Numbered from the stretch's first letter, positions 1 through 6,462 are shown. The stretch is DNA of 8,189 nucleotides from Armatimonadota bacterium (GCA_014381035.1 JACMIS010000406.1:1-8189); one strand, 5' to 3'. The notes: a model not told the origin generated them from the letters alone. Numbers and translations: made by a program.

Positions 1-109
1 CCAGGTTTCCCGTGACCAGAATCGTGTCCGCGCCCATCCGCGCCGCCGCCAGAGCCGCCTCGCAACCCGCGTGCCCGCCACCAATAACCAGTACATCATA
101 AGTTTTCAC
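1..109 (-). CDS. mnmG: MnmG (GidA), tRNA U34 carboxymethylaminomethyl-modifying enzyme, N-terminal part only
   Basis: This is the 5' end of a gene that runs off the left edge; 36 codons are present. Read from GTG at 109, the protein begins [20 protein letters not shown] and continues to [17 protein letters not shown]. This is the characteristic MnmG start: a first beta strand, the FAD-binding GGGHAG dinucleotide motif (residues 10-15), then CEAA. In the known family, MnmG works with the GTPase MnmE and uses FAD and NADH to build cmnm5U at wobble position 34 of certain tRNAs in the cytoplasm. The start is GTG, because the only nearby ATG (99-97) is out of frame and no in-frame start fits the family better. 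No Shine-Dalgarno sequence is visible. A TATAAT box lies only 7 bp upstream, so the mRNA may be leaderless. Identity is very likely despite the short fragment. Confidence 0.93.
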   Translation of the reverse strand, partial: MKTYDVLVIGGGHAGCEAALAAARMGADTILVTGNL

Positions 110-116
110 AGTGGTT

Positions 117-122
117 ATTATA
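117..122 (-). promoter_or_regulatory. Candidate -10 box of mnmG (TATAAT), giving a leaderless or nearly leaderless mRNA
   Basis: Read on the minus strand, positions 122-117 are TATAAT, a perfect sigma-70 -10 hexamer. A start site about 7 nt further would fall at 109-110, on the GTG codon itself. No good -35 hexamer is seen at 16-18 bp spacing, so an activator or an atypical -35 would be needed. The inverted repeat at 148-178 lies just upstream of this box, where an activator could bind. Confidence 0.5.
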
Positions 123-147
123 TCGCCGGAACAGACAGCGCGGCTAA

Positions 148-178
148 AGACGTTGTTCGGACTATTCGAACAACGTCT
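148..178. repeat. Perfect 12-bp inverted repeat in the mnmG-nadR divergent gap (candidate operator)
   Basis: AGACGTTGTTCG (148-159) is matched exactly by its reverse complement CGAACAACGTCT (167-178), separated by 7 bases (GACTATT). The repeat sits between two divergent genes and ends 6 bp before the first nadR ATG. No T-tract follows on either strand, so it does not look like an intrinsic terminator. It fits a dimeric-regulator site, or an RNA hairpin that could mask nadR initiation. I do not recognise a known regulator motif in it. Confidence 0.7.
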
Positions 179-184
179 GATACG

Positions 185-1294
185 ATGAAGCGTATGACAA
201 CGGGGCTTATTCTCGGAAAGTTTCTACCGCCGCATCGCGGACACGAATATTTAGTCAACTTCGCCGACGGGTTCGCGGATCTCGTAACTGTCCATGTTTG
301 TCCGACCGACGCCGATCCGATTCCGGGTGAGTTGCGATACCAGTGGATGCGCGAAACCTTCGCGGGGCGGGAAAATATCCGGGTCGTGTACAATCCGGAT
401 CCACTCCCGCAAACACCCGAGGACGACCCGGAAAACTTCTGGCGGTTATGGCGGGAAAGTTTACTCAAGCGTCAGCCGGGGGGCAAGGAACCGACGTATA
501 TTTTCGCGTCCGAGGAGTATGGTTTCCGTCTCGCCGAAACACTGAACGCGGTCTATATTCCGGTGGATCATTTGCGGGGGCGATTTCCCGTTTCCGGCAC
601 CGCGATCCGGCAGGATGCGTTTTCGCAGTGGGAGTATCTTCTGCCCGCGACGCGTCCGTACTTCGCAAAGCGTGTCGCTATCGTCGGACCGGAATCGAGC
701 GGCAAATCCACACTGACCGAACGACTCGCCCAACAGTTCGGCACGACATTCGCGCCCGAGTATGCGCGGACTTACCTGGAAACGATTCCCGCCCCCGCCC
801 TTGAACGATTGTACGCGCCGGGAGGGTTCGACATAGAAACCATGCACCATTTCATTCGCGGGCAAGCCGCTTCCGTTGAAGCGATGGCGCGACAATGTAA
901 CCGCGTAGTCTTTTCCGACACCGAAGCCATTGTCACCGCTCTCTACTGCCGTCTCTTTCTGGGACACGTTCCGCCATTCGTCTGGGAGCAGGTAGAACGG
1001 CAACGTTACGATCTATATCTGCTCATGTCGGCGTCGGACGATTGGACGCACGAGGAACAACGGATACAACCGGTTTACGCGGATCGGGTTCGCTTCGAGG
1101 AAGAATGCCGTGCGATGCTGGATGAACGAGCCTATCCCTACGTTCGCTTGCACGGCTCCTGGCAAGAGCGAGAAGCGCAAGCCATTGAGACCATCGAAAC
1201 AAAGGTTTATAAAGGGAAAAGAGCACCGCAGGTAAACCGATCCAACAAAGGCAGACGGAAACGCGTTTCCGCCGAGTTGGTGCCGTCCGCGTAG
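185..1294 (+). CDS. nadR: NadR-type bifunctional NMN adenylyltransferase / ribosylnicotinamide kinase
   Basis: This is a two-domain NAD salvage enzyme of 369 aa. By family knowledge the kinase domain makes NMN from nicotinamide riboside and the adenylyltransferase domain makes NAD from NMN and ATP. Residues 5-165 form the nucleotidyltransferase domain, with the [10 protein letters not shown] motif (H17 and H20 of the HxGH box) and the SGTAIRQ signature at 137-143. Residues about 163-330 form the P-loop kinase, with GPESSGKST at 168-176 and EYAR at 192-195. The helix-turn-helix found at the N-terminus of enterobacterial NadR is absent, so this is probably an enzyme only. A lysine- and arginine-rich tail of about 30 residues follows the kinase and looks unstructured. 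The start could be ATG 185 or ATG 194 ([10 protein letters not shown]); neither has a clear Shine-Dalgarno sequence. The reading frame stays open upstream to 71, but that stretch overlaps mnmG and does not resemble the family. It probably shares a transcript with the AraC gene 14 bp downstream. Confidence 0.92.
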   Translation: MKRMTTGLILGKFLPPHRGHEYLVNFADGFADLVTVHVCPTDADPIPGELRYQWMRETFAGRENIRVVYNPDPLPQTPEDDPENFWRLWRESLLKRQPGGKEPTYIFASEEYGFRLAETLNAVYIPVDHLRGRFPVSGTAIRQDAFSQWEYLLPATRPYFAKRVAIVGPESSGKSTLTERLAQQFGTTFAPEYARTYLETIPAPALERLYAPGGFDIETMHHFIRGQAASVEAMARQCNRVVFSDTEAIVTALYCRLFLGHVPPFVWEQVERQRYDLYLLMSASDDWTHEEQRIQPVYADRVRFEEECRAMLDERAYPYVRLHGSWQEREAQAIETIETKVYKGKRAPQVNRSNKGRRKRVSAELVPSA

Positions 1295-1308
1295 GACAAA
1301 GAAAAAAC

Positions 1309-2148
1309 GTGCTGACAATCTCTCAAAACCTACCGCTCAGGACACACAACGGCGGACTCTTCGTGTCTCGCGGGACCGGTACACATCCCGACCGCATCCT
1401 GAACAGTCACGAATTGATCGTCGTGCGATCTGGCACACTCGCTATTCAGGAACAGGAAACCCCGTTCCTCGTCGGTGCGGGCGATTCGCTCCTTCTCTTT
1501 CCTCACCGACGGCATTTCGGAACGCGACCGTATGACGACAACCTTTCCTTTTACTGGTTCCATTTCGACCGAGCCGACGCCGTGGCGTCTCCGGATTCCT
1601 CGTCGCTCGATGTGCCACAGCACGTCCGCGCCCTCGGTATCGGCACCACCGACGAATTGATGTCGCTCTGCCGCCGCTTTCTGGATATTCAGGCGAGTGG
1701 CGACGAAGGCTCCGGGTTTCGTGGTAGCCTACTCCTGCTGGAAATGTTTTCCGAGATCGCCATGCGGGCGAACCGTCCCGTGGTACCGTTGCCGGAAGAT
1801 GCCGGGGTACGTCTGGCGGATCGTGCGGATGCTCTGTTGCGTATTCGATTTGCGGAGGCAGACCTGAGCACGCAAATCGTCGCGAACACGTTACACGTGA
1901 ATCCCGATTACCTGGGGCGCGTTTTCCGCCGGACTTATGGCAAACCGCTGACCGAGGCACTGCACGAGTACCGTCTCCGGTATGCACGCACTTTGCTCCT
2001 CGATGACAGCAAAAATATCACGGAGATCGCACGTGTCTCCGGCTTCGCGGATGCCGGGTATTTTCGCCGCGTCTTCAAACGGCATCTCGCGGTGTCGCCG
2101 CAAGGCTTCCGCCGCCTTCATGCCCGTGCGTATGTCAACACGCAATAG
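1309..2148 (+). CDS. AraC-family transcriptional regulator with N-terminal cupin sensor
   Basis: This 279-aa protein has the standard AraC layout. Residues about 15-95 resemble the cupin-like ligand-binding domain (HELIVVRSGTLAIQE, then VGAGDSLLLFPHRRHFG, and YWFHF at 82-86). Residues about 183-272 form the double helix-turn-helix. The first recognition unit is near 186-207 (LSTQIVANTLHVNPDYLGRVF) and the second near 236-258 (ITEIARVSGFADAGYFRRVF), followed by the family's typical SPQGFRR end. The start is GTG at 1309, with AGGA at 1293-1296 upstream overlapping the nadR stop. It lies 14 bp after nadR, so the two may be co-transcribed. It is followed by the GH127 gene, whose expression it most plausibly controls in response to a sugar. 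That link is inference from position; the ligand cannot be read from the sequence. Confidence 0.93.
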   Translation: MLTISQNLPLRTHNGGLFVSRGTGTHPDRILNSHELIVVRSGTLAIQEQETPFLVGAGDSLLLFPHRRHFGTRPYDDNLSFYWFHFDRADAVASPDSSSLDVPQHVRALGIGTTDELMSLCRRFLDIQASGDEGSGFRGSLLLLEMFSEIAMRANRPVVPLPEDAGVRLADRADALLRIRFAEADLSTQIVANTLHVNPDYLGRVFRRTYGKPLTEALHEYRLRYARTLLLDDSKNITEIARVSGFADAGYFRRVFKRHLAVSPQGFRRLHARAYVNTQ

Positions 2149-2187
2149 GAAAGTCGGAATCATGCCGGTTTTCTCCGGTATTATCTC

Positions 2188-2216
2188 TTGTTCCCGTGTT
2201 GCAAAGTCGCTATCAT
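2188..2216 (+). promoter_or_regulatory. Candidate sigma-70 promoter of the GH127 gene
   Basis: TTGTTC (2188-2193), a 17-bp spacer and TATCAT (2211-2216) match a sigma-70 promoter: -35 three of six, -10 five of six. Transcription would start near 2223, about 29 nt before the ATG. The weak -35 fits an activator-dependent promoter, consistent with the AraC gene just upstream. TTGCAAAG occurs at 2199-2206, inside the spacer, and again at 2232-2239; CCGGT occurs at 2165, 2175 and 2218. Confidence 0.5.
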
Positions 2217-2235
2217 ACCGGTGTAGCACAATTGC

Positions 2236-2242
2236 AAAGGAG
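2236..2242 (+). promoter_or_regulatory. Shine-Dalgarno site that sets the GH127 start
   Basis: AAAGGAG ends 9 nt before ATG 2252. This decides the start: the same frame is open back to 1982, but that stretch lies over the AraC DNA-binding domain and matches nothing in GH127. Confidence 0.85.
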
Positions 2243-2251
2243 CCGATTTCT

Positions 2252-4165
2252 ATGCCCCCGATCCCGTATGTAGTTGACACTTCCCATAGTCCGCATGCCC
2301 GCTTACGACCTGTCGCGATAGATGCCGTCCACCTCAATGATGATTTCATCGAGCCGCGTCGAAAAACCAATCGTCTGGTCACTATACCGTCGCAATTTGA
2401 CCATCTGGAAACAACGAATCGTTTGCGTAATTTCCGACGCGTGATAGACAATACGCCGGAAATACCGTTCGACGGGATCTATTTCAACGATTCCGACGTG
2501 TACAAATGGCTAGAAGCAGCCGCGTCCGCGCTTGCCGATCCGGCTCTGGAAAATCGGACGCAGATTGAGACCCAGATCGGAACCGCCATCGAACTGATCG
2601 AAAAAGCGCAATCGCCGGATGGCTACCTGAATACATACTATTCGTTTGAACGCGAAGGGGAACGATACACGAATCTGCGCGACATGCACGAGCTGTATTG
2701 TATGGGACATTTCGTGCAGGCGGCGGTGGCGCATTACCGGGCGACGGGCTCTGAACATTTGTTGAGCGTCGCCCGCCGGGTCGCCGATCATTTAGACGAC
2801 ACGTTCGGTCCTGCGGATTCGGGGAAGCGAGAAGGGACTTGCGGGCACGAAGAGATAGAACTTGCCCTCGTGGAACTGTATCGTGCCACCCGAGAGGGAA
2901 AATATCTGCTCCTCGCGGAATATTTTGTCAATGCGCGCGGTCAGGAACCGAGTGCGGCGTATCGAACGAACCACTCCGGGCACCATGATCGCCGCTATAT
3001 GCAAGACCACGTGCCGTATCGTCAACTCCAGGAAGTCACCGGTCATGCGGTACGGATGCTGTACCTCGCCACTGGCGCGACCGATGTTGCGCTGGAGACC
3101 GGAGAGCACGTGTTGTCGGATGCCATTCATGCCCAGTGGAAAAACATGGTCGAACGTCGCTCGTACATTTCCGGCGGGGTTGGGTCGCGCTGGGAAGGGG
3201 AAGCTTTTGGCAAAGACTACGAACTGCCCGCCGACCGCGCCTACACGGAAACGTGCGCGGCTATCGCCTCGGTGATGTGGAACTATCGCCTTCTCCTCTC
3301 GACTGGTGAGTCGAAATACGCCGACTTAATGGAACACACCCTCTACAACGCCGTCCTACCCGGTCTATCGCTGTCGGGGGATGAGTATTTCTACCAGAAC
3401 CCGCTCGAAAACGACGGGACACACCGCCGCCAAAAATGGTTCGGGTGTGCCTGTTGCCCGCCCAACGTCGCCCGCCTGCTCGCACAACTCCCTGGTTATG
3501 TTTACGCGACGGACGATAACGGGGGCGTGTTCATCAACCTTTACGCGCAGGGCACGGCAATGATCGAATTACCGAACGCGGGGAGGATCAAGTTAACGCT
3601 CGATTCCAGTTATCCCTGGGATGGGATAATCTTGATCCGTATCGCGGAAGCCACGGGACCGTTCCCGCTCCATTTGCGGATTCCGGAATGGGCAAAAGGC
3701 GCGACCATCGCTGCGAACGGTCAGGAGGTGGCTGCGGAACCGGGAACTTTCGCGCCGGTGTCTATCTCGGGGGCTATAGGCCAGCAATTACATCTTCGTC
3801 TTCCCATGCCCGTACGTTCGGTTGTCGCGCACCCCTTCGTCAACGATGCATCGGCTCGGATGGCTTACTTCCGTGGCCCGCTTTTGTACTGCGCGGAAGC
3901 CAACGATAACCGGGGCGACGTGCGCGAGATCGGCGTCGACCTCACACCGCGATTACTGCCCTGTCATCTGCCCGATCTACCGGGAATCACCGCCCTGAAA
4001 GGTGTGGCATGGAACATCGACACCGACGGGAGTGCTCTGTATCGCCCCGCAACAGACGACTACGGCGGTTACCCGGACGCCGCACCGGACATCACGCTCA
4101 TACCGTACTATGCGTGGGCGAACCGGGAACCAGGCGTGATGCGGGTCTGGCTCCGGCGAGTATAG
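2252..4165 (+). CDS. GH127-family (DUF1680) beta-L-arabinofuranosidase-like glycoside hydrolase
   Basis: This 637-aa protein matches the length and layout of GH127. It has an N-terminal strand region with LNDDFIEPRRKTNR, an alpha/alpha-barrel rich in helices (VYKWLEAAASAL, SPDGYLNTYY, ELYCMGHFVQAAVAHY), and C-terminal beta domains. The catalytic set can be read directly: E317 in GEAFG (acid/base position), E333 and C335 in YTETC, and C401-C402 in GCACCPPNVAR. The E317-to-E333 spacing of 16 equals that of Bifidobacterium HypBA1 (E322, E338), where C340, C417 and C418 with E338 bind zinc and C417 is the nucleophile. No signal peptide is present, so it should act in the cytoplasm on imported beta-arabinofuranosyl sugars. 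Exact linkage specificity is uncertain, because the wider family has other activities. It has its own promoter and a strong terminator, so it is probably transcribed alone under the upstream AraC protein. Confidence 0.9.
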   Translation: MPPIPYVVDTSHSPHARLRPVAIDAVHLNDDFIEPRRKTNRLVTIPSQFDHLETTNRLRNFRRVIDNTPEIPFDGIYFNDSDVYKWLEAAASALADPALENRTQIETQIGTAIELIEKAQSPDGYLNTYYSFEREGERYTNLRDMHELYCMGHFVQAAVAHYRATGSEHLLSVARRVADHLDDTFGPADSGKREGTCGHEEIELALVELYRATREGKYLLLAEYFVNARGQEPSAAYRTNHSGHHDRRYMQDHVPYRQLQEVTGHAVRMLYLATGATDVALETGEHVLSDAIHAQWKNMVERRSYISGGVGSRWEGEAFGKDYELPADRAYTETCAAIASVMWNYRLLLSTGESKYADLMEHTLYNAVLPGLSLSGDEYFYQNPLENDGTHRRQKWFGCACCPPNVARLLAQLPGYVYATDDNGGVFINLYAQGTAMIELPNAGRIKLTLDSSYPWDGIILIRIAEATGPFPLHLRIPEWAKGATIAANGQEVAAEPGTFAPVSISGAIGQQLHLRLPMPVRSVVAHPFVNDASARMAYFRGPLLYCAEANDNRGDVREIGVDLTPRLLPCHLPDLPGITALKGVAWNIDTDGSALYRPATDDYGGYPDAAPDITLIPYYAWANREPGVMRVWLRRV

Positions 4166-4175
4166 TTCCGAATCG

Positions 4176-4227
4176 TGACAGCCTCCCGCCGACAAACGGT
4201 CCGCGGGAGGCTGTCAGTTCTTGTTTT
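4176..4227 (+). terminator. Intrinsic terminator of the GH127 gene
   Basis: A perfect 14-bp stem (4176-4189 paired with 4203-4216, GC-rich core GCCTCCCGC/GCGGGAGGC) with a 13-nt loop is followed by the T-rich run GTTCTTGTTTT. It begins 10 bp after the GH127 stop codon. Confidence 0.9.
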
Positions 4228-4333
4228 CGACCACAGGTATTCTGATCAACGACGCGCTACACTATCCGCATATTTCAAATAGGACGAAGCGTAAAAATAT
4301 ATTCTGCTATTATTTTTTCAAACGTTTCTATAT
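4228..4333. other. AT-rich gene-free stretch upstream of the prepilin promoter
   Basis: No ORF or RNA gene is apparent here. Composition drops to strongly AT-rich from about 4270, including TATTATTTTTT and AAACGTTT (4320-4327) immediately before the -35 box. Such a tract could act as an UP element for RNA polymerase or as a bound upstream site. It contrasts sharply with the GC-rich coding DNA on its left. Confidence 0.5.
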
Positions 4334-4362
4334 TTGACAAATTTAAATAGCACGTATACAAT
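4334..4362 (+). promoter_or_regulatory. Near-consensus sigma-70 promoter of the prepilin-lipoprotein pair
   Basis: TTGACA (4334-4339, six of six), a 17-bp spacer and TACAAT (4357-4362, five of six) form the best promoter in the window. Transcription should start near 4369, leaving a leader of about 107 nt before ATG 4476. The strength suggests high expression unless repressed. The palindrome at 4444-4461 lies downstream, where a repressor could block elongation. Confidence 0.82.
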
Positions 4363-4377
4363 CATGTTGAAATCAGT

Positions 4378-4409
4378 GAGGCGATGAATGCCTCCTATTC
4401 AGTAAGAGG
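4378..4409 (+). other. Alternative small hairpins in the prepilin mRNA leader
   Basis: GAGGC (4378-4382) can pair with GCCTC (4390-4394) around a 7-nt loop. The same CCTC (4391-4394) can instead pair with GAGG (4406-4409). The pairings exclude each other and are short, so a switching role is speculative. I recognise no known riboswitch class. Confidence 0.3.
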
Positions 4410-4443
4410 TGGACATTAACGTTCACGCTCCTGTTAAAGCATA

Positions 4444-4461
4444 TGAACCAACGTTGGTTCA
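4444..4461. promoter_or_regulatory. 18-bp perfect palindrome upstream of the prepilin gene (candidate operator)
   Basis: TGAACCAACGTTGGTTCA is its own reverse complement over all 18 bases and is centred on CpG. It lies in the transcribed leader, ending 14 bp before ATG 4476 and just before the Shine-Dalgarno AAAGGG. A CpG-centred palindrome of this length is typical of LacI-family operators; no LacI-family gene is in the window. With no spacer it is a poor RNA hairpin, so a DNA-binding role is more likely. Confidence 0.65.
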
Positions 4462-4475
4462 ACGAAAGGGCAACA

Positions 4476-5348
4476 ATGTCAGTTAACCGTACTCCGTTTT
4501 TAATCTCTAGCGCGCGACACACGGATCCGCCAGCAAGGCGCGTCTCGAACGCGTTTACACTCATCGAATTGCTTGTAGTAATAGCAATTATAGCCATTCT
4601 TGCCGCGATATTATTTCCCGTGTTCGCCCAAGCCCGCGAGAAAGCGCGCCAAACGTCGTGCCTATCAAATGAAAAGCAACTGGGGCTTTCCGTGCTTCAG
4701 TACAGTCAGGACTATGATGAAACATTCCCGATAGGCGTCAACGCCGACTGGAACAACTCTTGGCCCGTCCTAGTGCAACCCTATGTGAAATCCATTGATG
4801 TATTCCGTTGCCCTTCGGACAAAGAACTGTGGCAGATCGACTGGACGATTGGTTGGGGCGGAGTCCCCATTTCCTATGCCTGTAATGGGGCGACCACAGG
4901 ACCGGACACCTATCTCAGTCCAACACCGGGAAATCCCCAGTATCTGGTTGGGGTCATGCCGATGGCGCAGGAGGACTGGATCAAGGATGCACCGCGTGCC
5001 TTTGGTGATGTCAACCGACCGGCTGAGTCTATTCTGATTACAGAGAAGCATAGTGCTGATGTGAAAGGAAGCGGTGGATGGGGGCAACTTAGCTCGTTCG
5101 CACCGGGGGCTATCATCATGGGACAGGATAACTGGGATGGATTAGCTGCCAGCCAACTGCCGAACGGGACCCGTTCCACGACGCTGAAATATCCTAAAGG
5201 ACCGAACGGCTCCGTGTCGGGGAATCATGCCACCATGGCAAACTTTGTCTTCTGTGATGGCCATGTCAAATCGATGAAACCGGCGGCGACCAACCCTGAT
5301 CCGGTCAACAAACCGGCACAGAATATGTGGGTCGCGACGCGGAAATAG
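4476..5348 (+). CDS. Prepilin-like protein with N-terminal cleavage/methylation motif and C-terminal H-X9-DG domain
   Basis: This 290-aa protein starts with a 26-residue basic leader and the type IV pilin/pseudopilin motif [18 protein letters not shown]. Cleavage is expected between A26 and F27, with the conserved E31 at mature position 5. A prepilin peptidase would cut and methylate it. The hydrophobic helix is followed by [19 protein letters not shown] (about 48-66) and [11 protein letters not shown], the pattern of abundant Armatimonadota proteins related to the DUF1559 (SBP_bac_10) family of Planctomycetes. The C-terminus has H251, nine residues, then D261-G262, the H-X9-DG motif. The role is unknown beyond a likely surface or periplasmic position. 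ATG 4476 is preferred because AAAGGG sits 5 nt before it; ATG 4443 would put the 18-bp palindrome inside the coding region. It is probably co-transcribed with the lipoprotein 8 bp downstream. Confidence 0.9.
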   Translation: MSVNRTPFLISSARHTDPPARRVSNAFTLIELLVVIAIIAILAAILFPVFAQAREKARQTSCLSNEKQLGLSVLQYSQDYDETFPIGVNADWNNSWPVLVQPYVKSIDVFRCPSDKELWQIDWTIGWGGVPISYACNGATTGPDTYLSPTPGNPQYLVGVMPMAQEDWIKDAPRAFGDVNRPAESILITEKHSADVKGSGGWGQLSSFAPGAIIMGQDNWDGLAASQLPNGTRSTTLKYPKGPNGSVSGNHATMANFVFCDGHVKSMKPAATNPDPVNKPAQNMWVATRK

Positions 5349-5356
5349 AAACAACC

Positions 5357-5575
5357 ATGAAAAAGTTACTCCTTCCCGTCAACATTGCTATCGCCTTGTT
5401 GTGTTGCCTCGCGGCAACATCCTGTTCGTCAACGACACAGGGCAACAAGATGACTGAAAAAGAAAAGGCGGATTTTAAAGGCGGTCCAATGCCACCGGAA
5501 GCCCGCGCTGAAATGGCGAAGCGTATGCAGGCGGCAAATGCTCCGATGCCAGCACAGGAAAAAGCAACGAAGTAA
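5357..5575 (+). CDS. Small lipoprotein with FKGGPMP motif
   Basis: This is a 72-aa protein. Residues 1-22 form a signal peptide (MKK, hydrophobic core LLLPVNIAIALLCCLA) ending in the lipobox AATSC, so C23 is the predicted lipidated residue. The mature part is about 50 residues, polar and charged, with ADFKGGPMPPEARAEMAKRMQ in the middle and an unstructured proline/alanine-rich end. I have the impression that short proteins with FKGGPMP recur beside H-X9-DG prepilins in Armatimonadota, but I cannot confirm it here. The ATG lies 8 bp after the prepilin stop with only a weak upstream AGAAA, which suggests translational coupling. Its function is unknown; a partner or anchor for the pilin-like protein is a guess from position. 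Earlier in-frame starts lie inside the prepilin gene and would spoil the signal peptide. Confidence 0.8.
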   Translation: MKKLLLPVNIAIALLCCLAATSCSSTTQGNKMTEKEKADFKGGPMPPEARAEMAKRMQAANAPMPAQEKATK

Positions 5576-5643
5576 CCGTATTGTTAACCTTGAAAGTTGC
5601 CATCCCACTCATCTTGGCATGGTTGCATCCGGATAACACATAC

Positions 5644-5688
5644 GGGGCAGGGATCGCGAACCAATAAGACCGGCGCGATCCCTGCCTC
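5644..5688. terminator. Hairpin between convergent lipoprotein and PhyH genes, likely bidirectional terminator
   Basis: GGCAGGGATCGCG (5646-5658) pairs exactly with CGCGATCCCTGCC (5674-5686), a 13-bp GC-rich stem with a 15-nt loop. It lies between the two facing genes, 6 bp beyond the PhyH stop codon. No T-tract follows on either strand, so it may slow polymerase or protect 3' ends rather than terminate cleanly. The rest of 5576-5694 shows nothing else. Confidence 0.65.
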
Positions 5689-5694
5689 CTATGA

Positions 5695-6462
5695 TTACCA
5701 GAGCCGTGTGAATTTTTCGCCGGTTGTATTCACCGTGTCGCCGTCCATGTAGCAGACGCTGAATGCGCGGCGGGAAATGTCCATGTGGTTTACATCCGAC
5801 GCGTGAAGCAGATAATTATGCAATAGTGCCACCTCGCCCGGTTCCAACTCCAGAAAAACTACTTTTTCAGGTGGGGCATGTTCAGCGGCTTGTGCCTCGG
5901 TGAGAAACCCGGACAGGTGTGATGGGTTAATCATCCCCTGGGTGTGACTACCTGGCACGACCTGAACGCAACCATTCGCCTTCGTCGCTGGGTCGAGTGC
6001 TGTCCACAGCGTGATTTTCGGGTCACGGTCGAGATAGGTCCAGCGATCCTGATGCCAAGGCAGAAAGGTCCCGCGCTGAGCCGGTTTGTTCATGAACATC
6101 GCGCGGAACGTTTCCACCGGATGATTTTCGCCGTACACATGGGCGCAGATGTGCTTAAAGATGGGACGTTCCATAAACTCCCGAAAGAGTGGGTCGTACT
6201 CTAGGTCCTGAATCTTGCGGTAGTCGAGCCGTGCTCCCTTGAACCCTTTTGATTGCCTGCCCGCGTTCTCGTACTTGCCGTCTTCACTGTCCAGTTGCAT
6301 GAGCAGGCTGTCATAATCCAGATTTGCCGTGCCGAGCATGATCGCGTTGATGCGGTCTTGCAGTGCTTTGAGGTCTTCATCCGAGAGAAGCTTGCCGAGG
6401 CGTACATACCCATCGCGCTCGTACTGCGCCCATTGATCATCCGTTAAGGTCGTTGTCATCAT
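5695..6462 (-). CDS. Phytanoyl-CoA dioxygenase (PhyH) family Fe(II)/2-oxoglutarate oxygenase
   Basis: This 255-aa protein has a double-stranded beta-helix oxygenase fold. The iron-binding facial triad is visible: H137 and D139 in PWHQDRW, and H220 in LLHASDVN. R231 or R232, just downstream in ISRRAF, is positioned to bind 2-oxoglutarate. GCVQVVPGSHTQG (164-176) and ELEPGEVALLHN are further PhyH family hallmarks. Such enzymes hydroxylate a small organic substrate using O2 and 2-oxoglutarate; family members act on very different molecules, so the substrate cannot be named. There is no signal peptide, so it is cytoplasmic. Two start codons are adjacent (6462 and 6459). GGAGGA at 6471-6466 is 4 nt and 7 nt from them, so 6459 may be the real one. 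It is divergent from an AraC-family regulator, which is its likely controller. Confidence 0.9.
   Translation of the reverse strand: MMTTTLTDDQWAQYERDGYVRLGKLLSDEDLKALQDRINAIMLGTANLDYDSLLMQLDSEDGKYENAGRQSKGFKGARLDYRKIQDLEYDPLFREFMERPIFKHICAHVYGENHPVETFRAMFMNKPAQRGTFLPWHQDRWTYLDRDPKITLWTALDPATKANGCVQVVPGSHTQGMINPSHLSGFLTEAQAAEHAPPEKVVFLELEPGEVALLHNYLLHASDVNHMDISRRAFSVCYMDGDTVNTTGEKFTRLW

Noticed and set aside
461..1003. 180-codon open frame antisense to nadR
   Set aside because: The nadR frame has clear catalytic motifs throughout; the antisense product is of no recognisable type and is explained by GC-rich codon bias.
1442..1987. 181-codon open frame antisense to the AraC gene
   Set aside because: Its product is rich in arginine and low in structure, typical of an antisense shadow, and the AraC frame is unambiguous.
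1982..2251. 90-residue N-terminal extension of the GH127 reading frame
   Set aside because: It overlaps the DNA-binding domain of the AraC gene in another frame, resembles no GH127 sequence, and a strong Shine-Dalgarno site supports ATG 2252.
4443..4475. Earlier ATG (4443) as the prepilin start
   Set aside because: It has no good ribosome-binding site and would place the 18-bp palindrome within the coding sequence, whereas ATG 4476 has AAAGGG at suitable spacing and still gives a complete prepilin leader.
5402..5419. 7-bp hairpin TGTTGCC/GGCAACA inside the lipoprotein signal-peptide region
   Set aside because: It lies in codons of a conserved-type signal peptide, has no T-tract, and could arise from codon choice; no independent support for a role.
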